From the NCBI GenBank assembly GCA_963580455.1, contig OY756961.1, positions 13,125,001-13,189,000 on the forward strand: DNA of 64,000 bases. Direction: 5' to 3'. Of the stretch, positions 21,194 to 34,769 are shown piece by piece. Under the pieces are notes generated by a model. That model saw only the letters and a list, made by a program, of their open reading frames with translations, had not been told where the DNA came from and did no database searches. The translations under genes were made by a program, and so were the position numbers. Within the stretch, counting starts at the first letter, position 1. Each line of letters starts with the position of its first letter. Origin of the DNA: Euonymus europaeus (lineage: Eukaryota > Streptophyta > Magnoliopsida > Celastrales > Celastraceae).

Positions 21194-24073
21194 ATTTGTC
21201 ATAGAAAGTTGGTGTTTTGGCATCGAAGTAATGTAGGAAGCTTATACTCGTAAAAGTTGACAAAGAAGAACAATAAAAAGTATATCCCGAGCAACTTTGA
21301 TAGTCCGAAGTTGCTCAACTCTCTCTATGGAGGAGCTCTTAACGGTTTTGTCCATTTGTCATAGAAAGTTGATGTTTTGGCATCGAAATAATCTAGTAAG
21401 CTTATACTTGTAAAACTTGACATAGAAGAACAATAAAAAGTGTATCCCGAGCAACTTTGATGGTCCGAAGTTGCTCAACTCTCTCTATGGAGGAGCTTTT
21501 AACGGTTTTGTCTATTTGTCATAGAAAGTTGGTGTTTTGGCATCAATATAATGTAGGAAGCTTATACTCGTAAAATTTGACATAGAAGAACAATAAAAAG
21601 TCTATCCCGAGCAACTTTCATAGTCCGAAGTTGCTCAACTCTCTCTAAGGAGGAGCTTTTAACGGTTTTGTCCATTTGTCATAGAAAGTTGGTGTTTTGG
21701 CATCCATATAATGTAGGAAGCTTATACTCGTAAAATTTCACATAGAAGAACAATAAAAAGTCTATCCCGAGCAACTTTCATAGTCCGAAGTTGCTCAACT
21801 CTCTCTTTGGAGGAGCTTTTAACGGTTTTGTCCATTTGTCAAAGAAAGTTGGTGTTTTAACATCGAAATAATCTAGGAAGCTTATACTCATAAAATTTGA
21901 CATATAGGAACAATAAAAAGTGTACACCGAGCAACTTTGATGGTCCGAAGTTGCTCAACTCTCTCTATGGAGGAGCTATTAACGGTTTTCTTCATTTGTC
22001 ATAGAAAGTCGGTGTTTTGGCATCCATATAATGTAGGAAGCTTATACTCGTAAAATTTCACATAGAAGAACAATAAAAAGTCTATCCCGAGCAACTTTCA
22101 TAGTCCGAAGTTGCTCAACTCTCTCTTTGGAGGAGCTTTTAACGGTTTTGTCCATTTGTCAAAGAAAGTTGGTGTTTTAACATCGAAATAATCTAGGAAG
22201 CTTATACTCATAAAATTTGACATATAGGAACAATAAAAAGTGTACACCGAGCAACTTTGATGGTCCGAAGTTGCTCAACTCTCTCTATGGAGGAGCTATT
22301 AACGGTTTTCTTCATTTGTCATAGAAAGTCGGTGTTTTGGCATCGAAATAATCTAGGAAGCTTATACTCTTAAAACTTGAAATAGAAGAACAAGAAAAAG
22401 TCTATCCCGAGAACCTTTGATAGTTCGGAGTTGCTCAACTCTCTCTATGGAGGAGCTTTTAACGGTTTTATCTATTTGTCATAGAAAGTTGGTGTTTTGG
22501 CATCGAAATAATATAGGAAGCTTATACTCGTAAAATTTGACATAGAAGAACAATAAAAATTGTACACCGAGCAACTTTGATGATCCAAAGTCGCTCAACA
22601 CTCTCTATTCAAGAGCTTTTAACGGTTTTGTCCATTTGTCATAGAAAGTTGGTGTTTTGGCATCGAAGTAATGTATGAAGCTTATACTCGTAAAAGTTGA
22701 CAAAGAAGAACAATAAAAAGTATATCCCGAGCAACTTTGATAGTCTGAAGTTGCTCAACTCTCTCTATGGAGGAGCTCTTAACGGTTTTGTCCATTTGTC
22801 ATAGAAAGTTGATGTTTTGGCATCGAAATAATCTAGTAAGCTTATACTCGTAAAACTTGACATAGAAGAACAATAAAAACTGTATCCCGAGCAACTTTGA
22901 TGGTCCGAAGTTGCTCAACTCTCTCTATGGAGGAGCTTTTAACGGTTTTGTCTATTTGTCATAGAAAGTTGGTGTTTTGGCATCAATATAATGTAGGAAG
23001 CTTATACTCGTAAAATTTGACATAGAAGAACAATAAAAAGTCTATCCCGAGCAACTTTCATAGTCCGAAGTTGCTCAACTCTCTCTAAGGAGGAGCTTTT
23101 AACGGTTTTGTCCATTTGTCATAGAAAGTTGGTGTTTTGGCATCCATATAATGTAGGAAGCTTATACTCGTAAAATTTCACATAGAAGAACAATAAAAAG
23201 TCTATCCCGAGCAACTTTCATAGTCCGAAGTTGCTCAACTCTCTCTTTGGAGGAGCTTTTAACGGTTTTGTCCATTTGTCAAAGAAAGTTGGTGTTTTAA
23301 CATCGAAATAATCTAGGAAGCTTATACTCATAAAATTTGACATATAGGAACAATAAAAAGTGTACACCGAGCAACTTTGATGGTCCGAAGTTGCTCAACT
23401 CTCTCTATGGAGGAGCTATTAACGGTTTTCTTCATTTGTCATAGAAAGTCGGTGTTTTGGCATCCATATAATGTAGGAAGCTTATACTCGTAAAATTTCA
23501 CATAGAAGAACAATAAAAAGTCTATCCCGAGCAACTTTCATAGTCCGAAGTTGCTCAACTCTCTCTTTGGAGGAGCTTTTAACGGTTTTGTCCATTTGTC
23601 AAAGAAAGTTGGTGTTTTAACATCGAAATAATCTAGGAAGCTTATACTCATAAAATTTGACATATAGGAACAATAAAAAGTGTACACCGAGCAACTTTGA
23701 TGGTCCGAAGTTGCTCAACTCTCTCTATGGAGGAGCTATTAACGGTTTTCTTCATTTGTCATAGAAAGTCGGTGTTTTGGCATCGAAATAATCTAGGAAG
23801 CTTATACTCTTAAAACTTGAAATAGAAGAACAAGAAAAAGTCTATCCCGAGAACCTTTGATAGTTCGGAGTTGCTCAACTCTCTCTATGGAGGAGCTTTT
23901 AACGGTTTTATCTATTTGTCATAGAAAGTTGGTGTTTTGGCATCGAAATAATATAGGAAGCTTATACTCGTAAAATTTGACATAGAAGAACAATAAAAAT
24001 TGTACACCGAGCAACTTTGATGATCCAAAGTCGCTCAACACTCTCTATTGAAGAGCTTTTAACGGTTTTGTCC
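21194..24073 (+). repeat. Tandem 9-mer of exactly 1,440 bp, two full copies
   Basis: Copy 1 starts: B 21194, Q 21354, F 21514, G 21674, H 21834, G 21994, H 22154, I 22314, J 22474. Copy 2 starts: B 22634, Q 22794, F 22954, G 23114, H 23274, G 23434, H 23594, I 23754, J 23914. The copies differ by only scattered bases. The G H pair is itself doubled inside the unit, so a two-monomer duplication came before the nine-monomer one. Confidence 0.92.
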
Positions 24074-27000
24074 ATTTGTCATAGAAAGTTGGTGTTTTGG
24101 CATCAAAATAATGTAGGAAGCTTATACTGGTAAAAGTTGACATAGAAGAACAATAAAAAGTATATCCCGAGCAACTTTGATAGTCCGAAGTTGCTCAACT
24201 CTCTCTATGGAGGAGCTTTTAACGGTTTTGTCCATTTGCCATAGAAAGTTGATGTTTTGGCATCGAAATAATGTAGGAGCTTATACTCGTAAAATTTGAC
24301 GTAGAAGAACAATAAAAAGTCTATCCCGAGCAACTTTCATAGTCCGAAGTTGCTCAACTCTCTCTATGGAGGAGCTTTTAACGGTTTTGTCCATTTGTCA
24401 TAGAAAGTTGGTGTTTTGGCATCAATATAATGTAGGAAGCTTATTATACTCGTAAAATTTGACATAGAAGAACAATAAAAAGTCTATCACGAGCAACTTT
24501 TATAGTCCGAAGTTGCTCAACTCTCTCTAAGGAGGAGCTTTTAACGGTTTTGTCCATTTGCCATAGAAAGTTGATGTTTTGGCATCGAAATAATGTAGGA
24601 AGCTTATACTCGTAAAATTTGACATAGAAGAACAATAAAAAGTCTATCCCGAGCAACTTTCATAGTCCGAAGTTGCTCAACTCTCTCTATGGAGGAGCTC
24701 TTAACGGTTTTGTCTATTTGTCATAGAAAGTTGGTGTTTTGGCATCGAAATAATCTATGAAGCTTATACCCGTAAAATTTGACATATGAGAACAATACAA
24801 AATGTATACCGAACAACTTTGATGGTCCGAAGTCGCTGAATTTTCTCTATGGAGGAGCTTTTAACGGTTTTTTCCATTTGTCATAGAAAGTTGGTGTTTT
24901 GGCATCGAAATAATCTAGGAAGCTCATACTCGTAAAAGTTGACAAAGAAGAACAATAAAAAGTATATCCCGAGCAACTTTGATAGTCCGAAGTTGCTCAA
25001 CTCTCTCTATGGAGGAGCTCTTAACGGTTTTGTCCATTTGTCATAGAAAGTTAGTGTTTTGGCATCGAAGTAATGTAGGAAGCTTATACTCGTAAAAGTT
25101 GACAAAGAAGAACAATAAAAAGTATATCCCGAGCAACTTTGATAGTCCGAAGTTGCTCAACTCTCTCTATGGGGGAGCTCTTAACGGTTTTGTCTATTTG
25201 TCATAGAAAGTTGGTGTTTTGGCATTGAAGTAATGTAGGAAGCTTATACTTTTAAAAGTTGAAAAAGAAGAACAATAAAAAGTATATCCCGAGCAACTTT
25301 GATAGTCCGAAGTTGCTCAACTCTCTCTATGGAGGAGCTTTTAACGGTTTTGTAAATTTGTCATATAAAGTTGGTGTTTTGGCATCGAAATAATCTAGGA
25401 AGCTTATACTCGTAAAACTTGACATAGAAGAACAATAAAAAGTCTATCCCGAGCAACTTTGATGGTCCGAAGTTACTCAACTCTCTCTATGGAGGTGCTT
25501 TTAACGGTTTTGTCCATTTGTCATAGAAAGTTGGTGTTTTGGCATCCATACAATGTAGAAAGCTTATACTCGTAAAATTTCACATAGAAGAATAATAAAA
25601 ATTCTATCCCGAGCAACTTTCATAGTCCGAAGTTGCTCAACTCTCTCTATGGAGGAGCTTTTAACGGTTTTGTCCATTTGTCAAAGAAAGTTGGTGTTTT
25701 GGCATCGAAATAATCTAGGAAGCTTATACTCATAAAATTTGACATATAGGAACAATAAAAAGTGTACACCGAGCAACTTTGTTGGTCCGAAGTTGCTCAA
25801 CTCTCTCTATGGAGGAGCTTTTAACGGTTTTCTTCATTTGTCATAGAAAGTTGGTGTTTTGGCATCGAAATAATCTAGGAAGCTTATACTCTTAAAACTT
25901 GAAATAGAAGAACAAGAAAAAGTCTATCCCGAGAACCTTTGATAGTTCGGAGTTGCTCAACTCTCTCTATGGAGGAGCTTTTAACGGTTTTATCTATTTG
26001 TCATAGAAAGTTGGTGTTTTGGCATCGAAATAATGTAGGAAGCTTATACTCGTAAAATTTAACATAGAAGAACAATAAAAATTGTACACCGAGCAACTTT
26101 GATGATCCAAAGTCGCACAACACTCTCTATTGAAGAGCTTTTAACGGTTTTGTCCATTTGTCATAGAAAGTTGGTGTTTTGGCATCAAAATAATGTAGGA
26201 AGCTTATACTCGTAAAAGTTGACATAGAAGAACAATAAAAAGTCTATCCCGAGCAACTTTGATAGTCCGAAATTGCTCAACTCTCTCTATGGAGGAGCTT
26301 TTAACGGTTCTGTCCATTAGTCATAGAAAGTTGGTGTTTTGGCATCGAAATAATGTAGGAAGCTTATACTCGTAAAAGTTGACATAGAAGAACAATAAAA
26401 AGTGAACACCGAGCAACTTTGATGGTCCGAAGTTGCTCAATTCTCACTATGGAGGAGTTTTTAACGGTTTTATCCATTTGTCATAGAAAGTTGTTGTTTT
26501 GGAATCCAAATAATGTAGGAAGCTTATACTCGTAAAATTTCACATAGAAGAACAATAAAAAGACTATCCCGAGCAACTTTCATAGTCCGAAGTTGCTCAA
26601 CTCTCTCTTTGGAGGAGCTTTTAACGGTTTTGTCCATTTGTCAAAGAAAGTTGGTGTTTTAACATCGAAATAATCTAGGAAGCTTATACTCATAAAATTT
26701 GACATATAGGAACAATAAAAAGTGTACACCGAGCAACTTTGATGGTCCGAAGTTGCTCAACTCTCTCTATGGAGGAGCTATTAACGGTTTTCTTCATTTG
26801 TCATAGAAAGTTGGTGTTTTGGCATCGAAATAATCTAGGAAGCTTATACTCTTAAAACTTGAAATAGAAGAACAAGAAAAAGTCTATCCCGAGAACCTTT
26901 GATAGTTCGGAGTTGCTCAACTCTCTCTATGGAGGAGCTTTTAACGGTTTTATCTATTTGTCATAGAAAGTTGGTGTTTTGGCATCGAAATAATATAGGA

Positions 27001-29517
27001 AGCTTATACTCGTAAAATTTGACATAGAAGAACAATAAAAATTGTACACCGAGCAACTTTGATGATCCAAAGTCGCTCAACACTCTCTATTGAAGAGCTT
27101 TTAACGGTTTTGTCCATTTGTCATAGAAAGTTGGTGTTTTGGCATCAAAATAATGTAGGAAGCTTATACTGGTAAAAGTTGACATAGAAGAACAATAAAA
27201 AGTATATCCCGAGCAACTTTGATAGTCCGAAGTTGCTCAACTCTCTCTATGGAGGAGCTTTTAACGGTTTTGTCCATTTGCCATAGAAAGTTGATGTTTT
27301 GGCATCGAAATAATGTAGGAGCTTATACTCGTAAAATTTGACGTAGAAGAACAATAAAAAGTCTATCCCGAGCAACTTTCATAGTCCGAAGTTGCTCAAC
27401 TCTCTCTATGGAGGAGCTTTTAACGGTTTTGTCCATTTGTCATAGAAAGTTGGTGTTTTGGCATCAATATAATGTAGGAAGCTTATTATACTCGTAAAAT
27501 TTGACATAGAAGAACAATAAAAGGTCTATCACGAGCAACTTTTATAGTCCGAAGTTGCTCAACTCTCTCTAAGGAGGAGCTTTTAACGGTTTTGTCCATT
27601 TGCCATAGAAAGTTGATGTTTTGGCATCGAAATAATGTAGGAAGCTTATACTCGTAAAATTTGACATAGAAGAACAATAAAAAGTCTATCCCGAGCAACT
27701 TTCATAGTCCGAAGTTGCTCAACTCTCTCTATGGAGGAGCTCTTAACGGTTTTGTCTATTTGTCATAGAAAGTTGGTGTTTTGGCATCGAAATAATCTAT
27801 GAAGCTTATACCCGTAAAATTTGACATATGAGAACAATACAAAATGTATACCGAACAACTTTGATGGTCCGAAGTCGCTGAATTTTCTCTATGGAGGAGC
27901 TTTTAACGGTTTTTTCCATTTGTCATAGAAAGTTGGTGTTTTGGCATCGAAATAATCTAGGAAGCTCATACTCGTAAAAGTTGACAAAGAAGAACAATAA
28001 AAAGTATATCCCGAGCAACTTTGATAGTCCGAAGTTGCTCAACTCTCTCTATGGAGGAGCTCTTAACGGTTTTGTCCATTTGTCATAGAAAGTTAGTGTT
28101 TTGGCATCGAAGTAATGTAGGAAGCTTATACTCGTAAAAGTTGACAAAGAAGAACAATAAAAAGTATATCCCGAGCAACTTTGATAGTCCGAAGTTGCTC
28201 AACTCTCTCTATGGGGGAGCTCTTAACGGTTTTGTCCATTTGTCATAGAAAGTTGGTCTTTTGGCATCGAAGTAATGTAGGAAGCTTATACTCGTAAAAG
28301 TTGAAAAAGAAGAACAATAAAAAGTATATCCCGAGCGACTTTGATAGTCCGAAGTTGCTCAACTCTCTCTATGGAGGAGCTTTTAACGGTTTTGTAAATT
28401 TGTCATATAAAGTTGGTGTTTTGGCATCGAAATAATCTAGGAAGCTTATACTCGTAAAACTTGACATAGAAGAACAATAAAAAGTCTATCCCGAGCAACT
28501 TTGATGGTCCGAAGTTACTCAACTCTCTCTATGGAGGAGCTTTTAACGGTTTTGTCCATTTGTCATAGAAAGTTGGTGTTTTGGCATCCATACAATGTAG
28601 AAAGCTTATACTCGTAAAATTTCACATAGAAGAATAATAAAAATTCTATCCCGAGCAACTTTCATAGTCCGAAGTTGCTCAACTCTCTCTATGGAGGAGC
28701 TTTTAACGGTTTTGTCCATTTGTCAAAGAAAGTTGGTGTTTTGGCATCGAAATAATCTAGGAAGCTTATACTCATAAAATTTGACATATAGGAACAATAA
28801 AAAGTGTACACCGAGCAACTTTGTTGGTCCGAAGTTGCTCAACTCTCTCTATGGAGGAGCTTTTAACGGTTTTCTTCATTTGTCATAGAAAGTTGGTGTT
28901 TTGGCATCGAAATAATCTAGGAAGCTTATACTCTTAAAACTTGAAATAGAAGAACAAGAAAAAGTCTATCCCGAGAACCTTTGATAGTTCGGAGTTGCTC
29001 AACTCTCTCTATGGAGGAGCTTTTAACGGTTTTATCTATTTGTCATAGAAAGTTGGTGTTTTGGCATCGAAATAATGTAGGAAGCTTATACTCGTAAAAT
29101 TTAACATAGAAGAACAATAAAAATTGTACACCGAGCAACTTTGATGATCCAAAGTCGCACAACACTCTCTATTGAAGAGCTTTTAACGGTTTTGTCCATT
29201 TGTCATAGAAAGTTGGTGTTTTGGCATCAAAATAATGTAGGAAGCTTATACTCGTAAAAGTTGACATAGAAGAACAATAAAAAGTCTATCCCGAGCAACT
29301 TTGATAGTCCGAAATTGCTCAACTCTCTCTATGGAGGAGCTTTTAACGGTTCTGTCCATTAGTCATAGAAAGTTGGTGTTTTGGCATCGAAATAATGTAG
29401 GAAGCTTATACTCGTAAAAGTTGACATAGAAGAACAATAAAAAGTGAACACCGAGCAACTTTGATGGTCCGAAGTTGCTCAATTCTCACTATGGAGGAGT
29501 TTTTAACGGTTTTATCC
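24074..29517 (+). repeat. Tandem 19-mer of 3,042 bp, one full copy and a 15-monomer copy
   Basis: Copy 1 starts: K 24074, P 24234 (159 bp), F 24393 (163 bp), P 24556, E 24716, A 24876, B 25036, B 25196, C 25356, G 25516, H 25676, I 25836, J 25996, K 26156, L' 26316, M/G chimera 26476, H 26636, I 26796, J 26956. Copy 2 runs from K 27116 to L' 29358 with the same private variants (TACTGGTAAAAG, GTAGGAGCTTATAC, GACGTAGAAG, ATACAATGTAGAAAGC). It continues at 29518 with a plain M instead of the chimera. Confidence 0.92.
26476..26635 (+). repeat. Chimeric M/G monomer at the 19-mer junction
   Basis: The left part is class M (TATCCATTTG, GTTGTTGTTTTGGAATCCAAATAATG with flanks matching 29518). The right part is class G (TTTCACATAG, CTTTCATAG, CTCTTTGGAGG, matching 23434). 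The following H I J K matches 23594-24233. This is where a segment starting in the 9-mer region was joined behind the end of the first copy, so it records the crossover that made the 19-mer. Confidence 0.82.
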
Positions 29518-31917
29518 ATTTGTCATAGAAAGTTGTTGTTTTGGAATCCAAATAATGTAGGAAGCTTATACTCGTAAAATTTGACATAGAAGAACAATAA
29601 AAAGTCTATCCCGAGAACCTTTGATATTTCGGAGTTGCTCAATTCTCTCTGTGGAGGAGCTTTTAACGGTTTTGTCAATTTGTCATAGAAAGTTGGTGTT
29701 TTGGCATCGAAATAATGTAGGAAGCTTATACTCGTAAAATTTGACATAGAAGAATAATAAAAAGTCTATCCCGAGCAACTTTGATGGTCCGAAGTTGCTC
29801 AACTCTCTCTATGGAGGAGCTCTTAACGGTTTTGTCTATTTGTCATAGAAAGTTGGTGTTTTGGCATCGAAATAATCTATGAAGCTTATACCCGTAAAAT
29901 TTGACATATGAGAACAATACAAAATGTACACCGAACAACTTTGATGGTCCGAAGTCGCTGAATTTTCTCTATGGAGGAGCTTTTAACGGTTTTGTCCATT
30001 TGTCATAGAAAGTTGGTGTTTTGGCATCGAAATAATCTAGGAAGCTTATACTCGTAAAAGTTGACAAAGAAGAACAATAAAAAGTATATCCCGAGCAACT
30101 TTGATAGTCCGAAGTTGCTCAAGTCTCTCTATGGAGGAGCTCTTAACGGTTTTGTCCATTTGTCATAGAAAGTTGGTGTTTTGGCATCGAAGTAATGTAG
30201 GAAGCTTATACTCGTAAAAGTTGACAAAGAAGAACAATAAAAAGTATATCCCGAGCAACTTTGATAGTCCGAAGTTGCTCAACTCTCTCTATGGAGGAGC
30301 TCTTAACGGTTTTGTCCATTTGTCATAGAAAGTTGGTGTTTTGGCATCGAAGTAATGTAGGAAGCTTATACTCGTAAAAGTTGACAAAGAAGAACAATAA
30401 AAAGTATATCGCGAGCAACTTTGATAGTCCGAAGTTGCTCAACTCTCTCTATGGAGGAGCTTTTAACGGTTTTGTAAATTTGTCATAGAAAGTTGGTGTT
30501 TTGGCATCGAAATAATCTAGGAAGCTTATACTCATAAAACTTGACATAGAAGAACAATAAAAAGTCTATCCCGAGCAACTTTGATGGTCCGAAGTTGCTC
30601 AACTCTCTCTATGGAGGAGCTTTTAACGGTTTTGTCTATTTGTCATAGAAAGTTGGTGTTTTGGCATCAATATAATGTAGGAAGCTTATACTCGTAAAAT
30701 TTGACATAGAAGAACAATAAAAAGTCTATCCCGAGCAACTTTCATAGTCCGAAGTTGCTCAACTCTCTCTAAAGAGGAGCTTTTAACGGTTTTGTCCATT
30801 TGTCATAGAAAGTTGGTGTTTTGGCATCCATATAATGTAGGAAGCTTTTACTCGTAAAATTTCACATAGAAGAACAATAAAAAGTCTATCCCGAGCAACT
30901 TTCATAGTCCGAAGTTGCTCAACTCTCTCTATGGAGGAGCTTTTAACGGTTTTGTCAATTTGTCAAAGAAAGTTGGTGTTTTAACATCGAAATAATCTAG
31001 GAAGCTTATACTCATAAAATTTGACATATAGGAACAATAAAAAGTGTACACCGAGCAACTTTGATGGTCCGAAGTTGCTCAACTCTCTCTATGGAGGAGC
31101 TTTTAACGGTTTTCTTCATTTGTCATAGAAAGTTGGTGTTTTGGCATCGAAATAATCTAGGAAGCTTATACTCTTAAAACTTGAAATAGAAGAACAAGAA
31201 AAAGTCTATCCCGAGAACCTTTGATAGTTCGGAGTTGCTCAACTCTCTCTATGGAGGAGCTTTTAACGGTTTTATCTATTTGTCATAGAAAGTTGGTGTT
31301 TTGGCATCGAAATAATGTAGGAAGCTTATACTCGTAAAATTTGACATAGAAGAACAATAAAAATTGTACACCGAGCAACTTTGATGATCCAAAGTCGCTC
31401 AACACTCTCTATTGAAGAGCTTTTAACGGTTTTGTCCATTTGTCATAGAAAGTTGGTGTTTTGGCATCAAAATAATGTAGGAAGTTTATACTCGTAAAAG
31501 TTGACATAGAAGAACAATAAAAAGTCTATCCCGAGCAACTTTGATAGTCCGAAGTTGCTCAACTCTCTCTATGGAGGAGCTTTTAACGGTTTTGTCCATT
31601 TGTCATAGAAAGTTGGTGTTTTGGAATCCAAATAATGTAGGAAGCTTATACTCGTAAAATTTGACATAGAAGAACAATAAAAAGTCTATCCCGAGAACCT
31701 TTGATAGTTCGGAGTTGCTCAACTCTCTCTATGGAGGAGCTTTTAACGGTTTTATCTATTTGTCATAGAAAGTTGGTGTTTTGGAATCGAAATAATGTAG
31801 GAAGCTTATACTCGTAAAAGTTGACATAGAAGAACAATAAACAGTCTACCCCGAGCAACTTTGATCGTCCGAAGTTGCTCAACTCTCTCTATGGAGGAGC
31901 TTTTAACGGTTTTGTCT
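29518..31917 (+). repeat. M, chimera and E A B B C F G H I J K M N block
   Basis: Starts: M 29518, J/D-like chimera 29678 (GTCAATTTG, GAATAATAAAAAG, GATGGTCC, GAGCTCTTAAC), E 29838, A 29998, B 30158, B 30318, C 30478, F 30638, G 30798, H 30958, I 31118, J 31278, K 31438, M 31598, N 31758. From E onwards it is a 13-monomer relative of the 14-mer in the first 7 kb, with one G fewer and K added. Confidence 0.8.
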
Positions 31918-34769
31918 ATTTGTCATAGAAAGTTGGTGTTTTGGAATCTAGGAAGCTTATACTCGTAAAATTTGACATAGAAGAACAATAAAAAGTCTAT
32001 CCCGAGCAACTTTGATGGTCCGAAGTTGCTCAACTCTCTCTATGGAGGAGCTCTTAACGGTTTTGTCTATTTGTCATAGAAAGTTGGTGTTTTGGCATCG
32101 AAATAATCTATGAAGCTTATACCCGTAAAATTTGACATATGAGAATAATACAAAATGTACACCGAACAACTTTGATGGTCCGAAGACGCTGAATTTTCTC
32201 TATGGAGGAGCTTTTAACGGTTTTGTCTATTTGTCATAGAAAGTTGGTGTTTTGGCATCGAAATAATCTAGGAAGCTTATACTCGTAAAAGTTGACAAAG
32301 AAGAACAATAAAAAGTATATCCCGAGCAACTTTGATAGTCCGAAGTTGCTCAACTCTCTCTATGGAGGAGCTCTTAACGGTTTTCTCCATTTGTCATAGA
32401 AAGTTGGTGTTTTGGCATCGAAGTAATGTAGGAAGCTTATACTCGTAAAAGTTGACAAAGAAGAACAATAAAAAGTATATCCCGAGCAACTTTGATAGTC
32501 CGAAGTTGCTCAAGTCTCTCTATGGAGGAGCTCTTAACGGTTTTGTCCATTTGTCATAGAAAGTTGGTGTTTTGGCATCGAAGTAATGTAGGAAGCTTAT
32601 ACTCGTAAAAGTTGACAAAGAAGAACAATAAAAAGTATATCCCGAGCAACTTTGACAGTCCGAAGTTGCTCAACTCTCTCTATGGAGGAGCTTTTAACGG
32701 TTATGTAAATTTGTCATAGAAAGTTGGTGTTTTGGCATCGAAATAATCTAGGAAGCTTATACTCGTAAAACTTGACATAGAAGAACAATAAAAAGTCTAT
32801 CCCGAGCAACTTTGATGGTCCGAAGTTGCTCAACTCTCTCTATGGAGGAGCTTTTAACGGTTTTGTCTATTTGTCATAGAAAGTTGGTGTTTTGGAATCT
32901 AGGAAGCTTATACTCGTAAAATTTGACATAGAAGAACAATAAAAAGTCTATCCCGAGCAACTTTGATGGTCCGAAGTTGCTCAACTCTCTCTATGGAGGA
33001 GCTCTTAACGGTTTTGTCTATTTGTCATAGAAAGTTGGTGTTTTGGCATCGAAATAATCTATGAAGCTTATACCCGTAAAATTTGACATATGAGAACAAT
33101 ACAAAATGTACACCGAACAACTTTGATGGTCCGAAGTCGCTGAATTTTCTCTATGGAGGAGCTTTTAACGGTTTTGTCCATTTGTCATAGAAAGTTGGTG
33201 TTTTGGCATCGAAATAATCTAGGAAGCTTATACTCGTAAAAGTTGACAAAGAAGAACAATAAAAAGTATATCCCGAGCAACTTTGATAGTCCGAAGTTGC
33301 TCAACTCTCTCTATGGAGGAGCTCTTAACGGTTTTGTCTATTTGTCATAGAAAGTTGGTGTTTTGGCATCGAAGTAATGTAGGAAGCTTACACTCGTAAA
33401 AGTTGACAAAGAAGAACAATAAAAAGTATATCTCGAGCAACTTTGATAGTCCGAAGTTGCTCAACTCTCTCTATATAGGAGCTCTTAACGGTTTTGTCCA
33501 TTTGTCATAGAAAGTTGGTGTTTTGGCATCGAAGTAATGTAGGAAGCTTATACTCGTAAAAGTTGACAAAGAAGAACAATAAAAAGTCTATCCCGAGAAC
33601 CTTTGATAGTCCGAAGTTGCTCAACTCTCTCTATGGAGGAGCTTTGAACGGTTTTGTAAATTTGTCATAGAAAGTTGGTGTTTTGGCATCGAAATAATCT
33701 AGGAAGCTTATACTCGTAAAACTTGACATAGAAGAACAATAAAAATCTATCACGAGCAACTTTGATGGTCCGAAGTTGCTCAACTCTCTCTATGGAGGAG
33801 CTTTTAACGGTTTTGTCTATTTGTCATAGAAAGTTGGTGTTTTGGCATCAATATAATGTAGGAAGCTTATACTCGTAAAATTTAACATAGAAGAACAACA
33901 AAAAGTCTATCCCGAGCAACTTTCATATTCCGAAGTTGCTCAACTCTCTCTAAGGAGGAGCTTTTAACGGTTTTGTCCATTTGTCATAGAAAGTTGGTGT
34001 TTTGGCATCCATATAATGTAGGAAGCTTATACTCGTAAAATTTCACATAGAAGAACAATAAAAAGTCTATCCCGAGCAACTTTGATAGTCCGAAGTTGCT
34101 CAACTCTCTCTATGGAGGAGCTTTTAACGGTTTTGTCCATTAGTCATAGAAAGTTGGTGTTTTGGCATCGAAATAATGTAGGAAGCTTATACTCGTAAAA
34201 GTTGACATAGAAGAACAATAAAAAGTGAACACCGAGCAACTTTGATGGTCCGAAGTTGCTCAACTCTCACTATGGAGGAGTTTTTAACGGTTTTATCCAT
34301 TTGTCATAGAAAGTTGTTGTTTTGGAATCCAAATAATGTAGGAAGCTTATACTCGTAAAATTTGACATAGAAGAACAATAAAAAGTCTATCCCGAGACCC
34401 TTTGATAGTTCGGACTTGCTCAACTCTCTCTATGGAGGAGCTTTTAACGGTTTTATCTATTTGTCATAGAAAGTTGGTGTTTTGGAATCGAAATAATGTA
34501 GGAAACTTATACTCGTAAAAGTTGACATAGAAGAACAATAAACAGTCTACCCCGAGCAACTTTGATCGTCCGAAGTTGCTCAACTCTCTCTATGGGGGAG
34601 CTTTTAACGGTTTTGTCTATTTGTCATAGAAAGTTGGTGTTTTGGAATCTAGGAAGCTTATACTCGTAAAATTTGACATAGAAGAACAATAAAAAGTCTA
34701 TCCCGAGCAACTTTGATGGTCCGAAGTTGCTCAACTCTCTCTATGGAGGAGCTCTTAACGGTTTTGTCT
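31918..34769 (+). repeat. Second copy of the 6.8-9.7 kb segment
   Basis: Starts: D 31918, E 32069, A 32229, B 32389, B 32549, C 32709, D 32869, E 33020, A 33180, B 33340, B 33500, C 33660, F 33819, G 33979, L' 34139, M 34299, N 34459, D 34619. The order equals 6847-9700 at an offset of 25,071 bp, falling to 25,069 after two single-base deletions (AATAAAAATCTATC in C 33660 and AACAACAAAAAG in F 33819). B at 33500 has a right half with TCTATCCCGAGAACC followed by GATAGTCCG, a small patch that looks like gene conversion from class I or M. Confidence 0.88.

Noticed and set aside
24074..29517. Assembly artefact as the cause of the near-identical tandem copies
   Set aside because: Cannot be excluded from sequence alone, but copies differ at scattered bases and have a chimeric junction monomer, which a simple duplicated contig would not produce.
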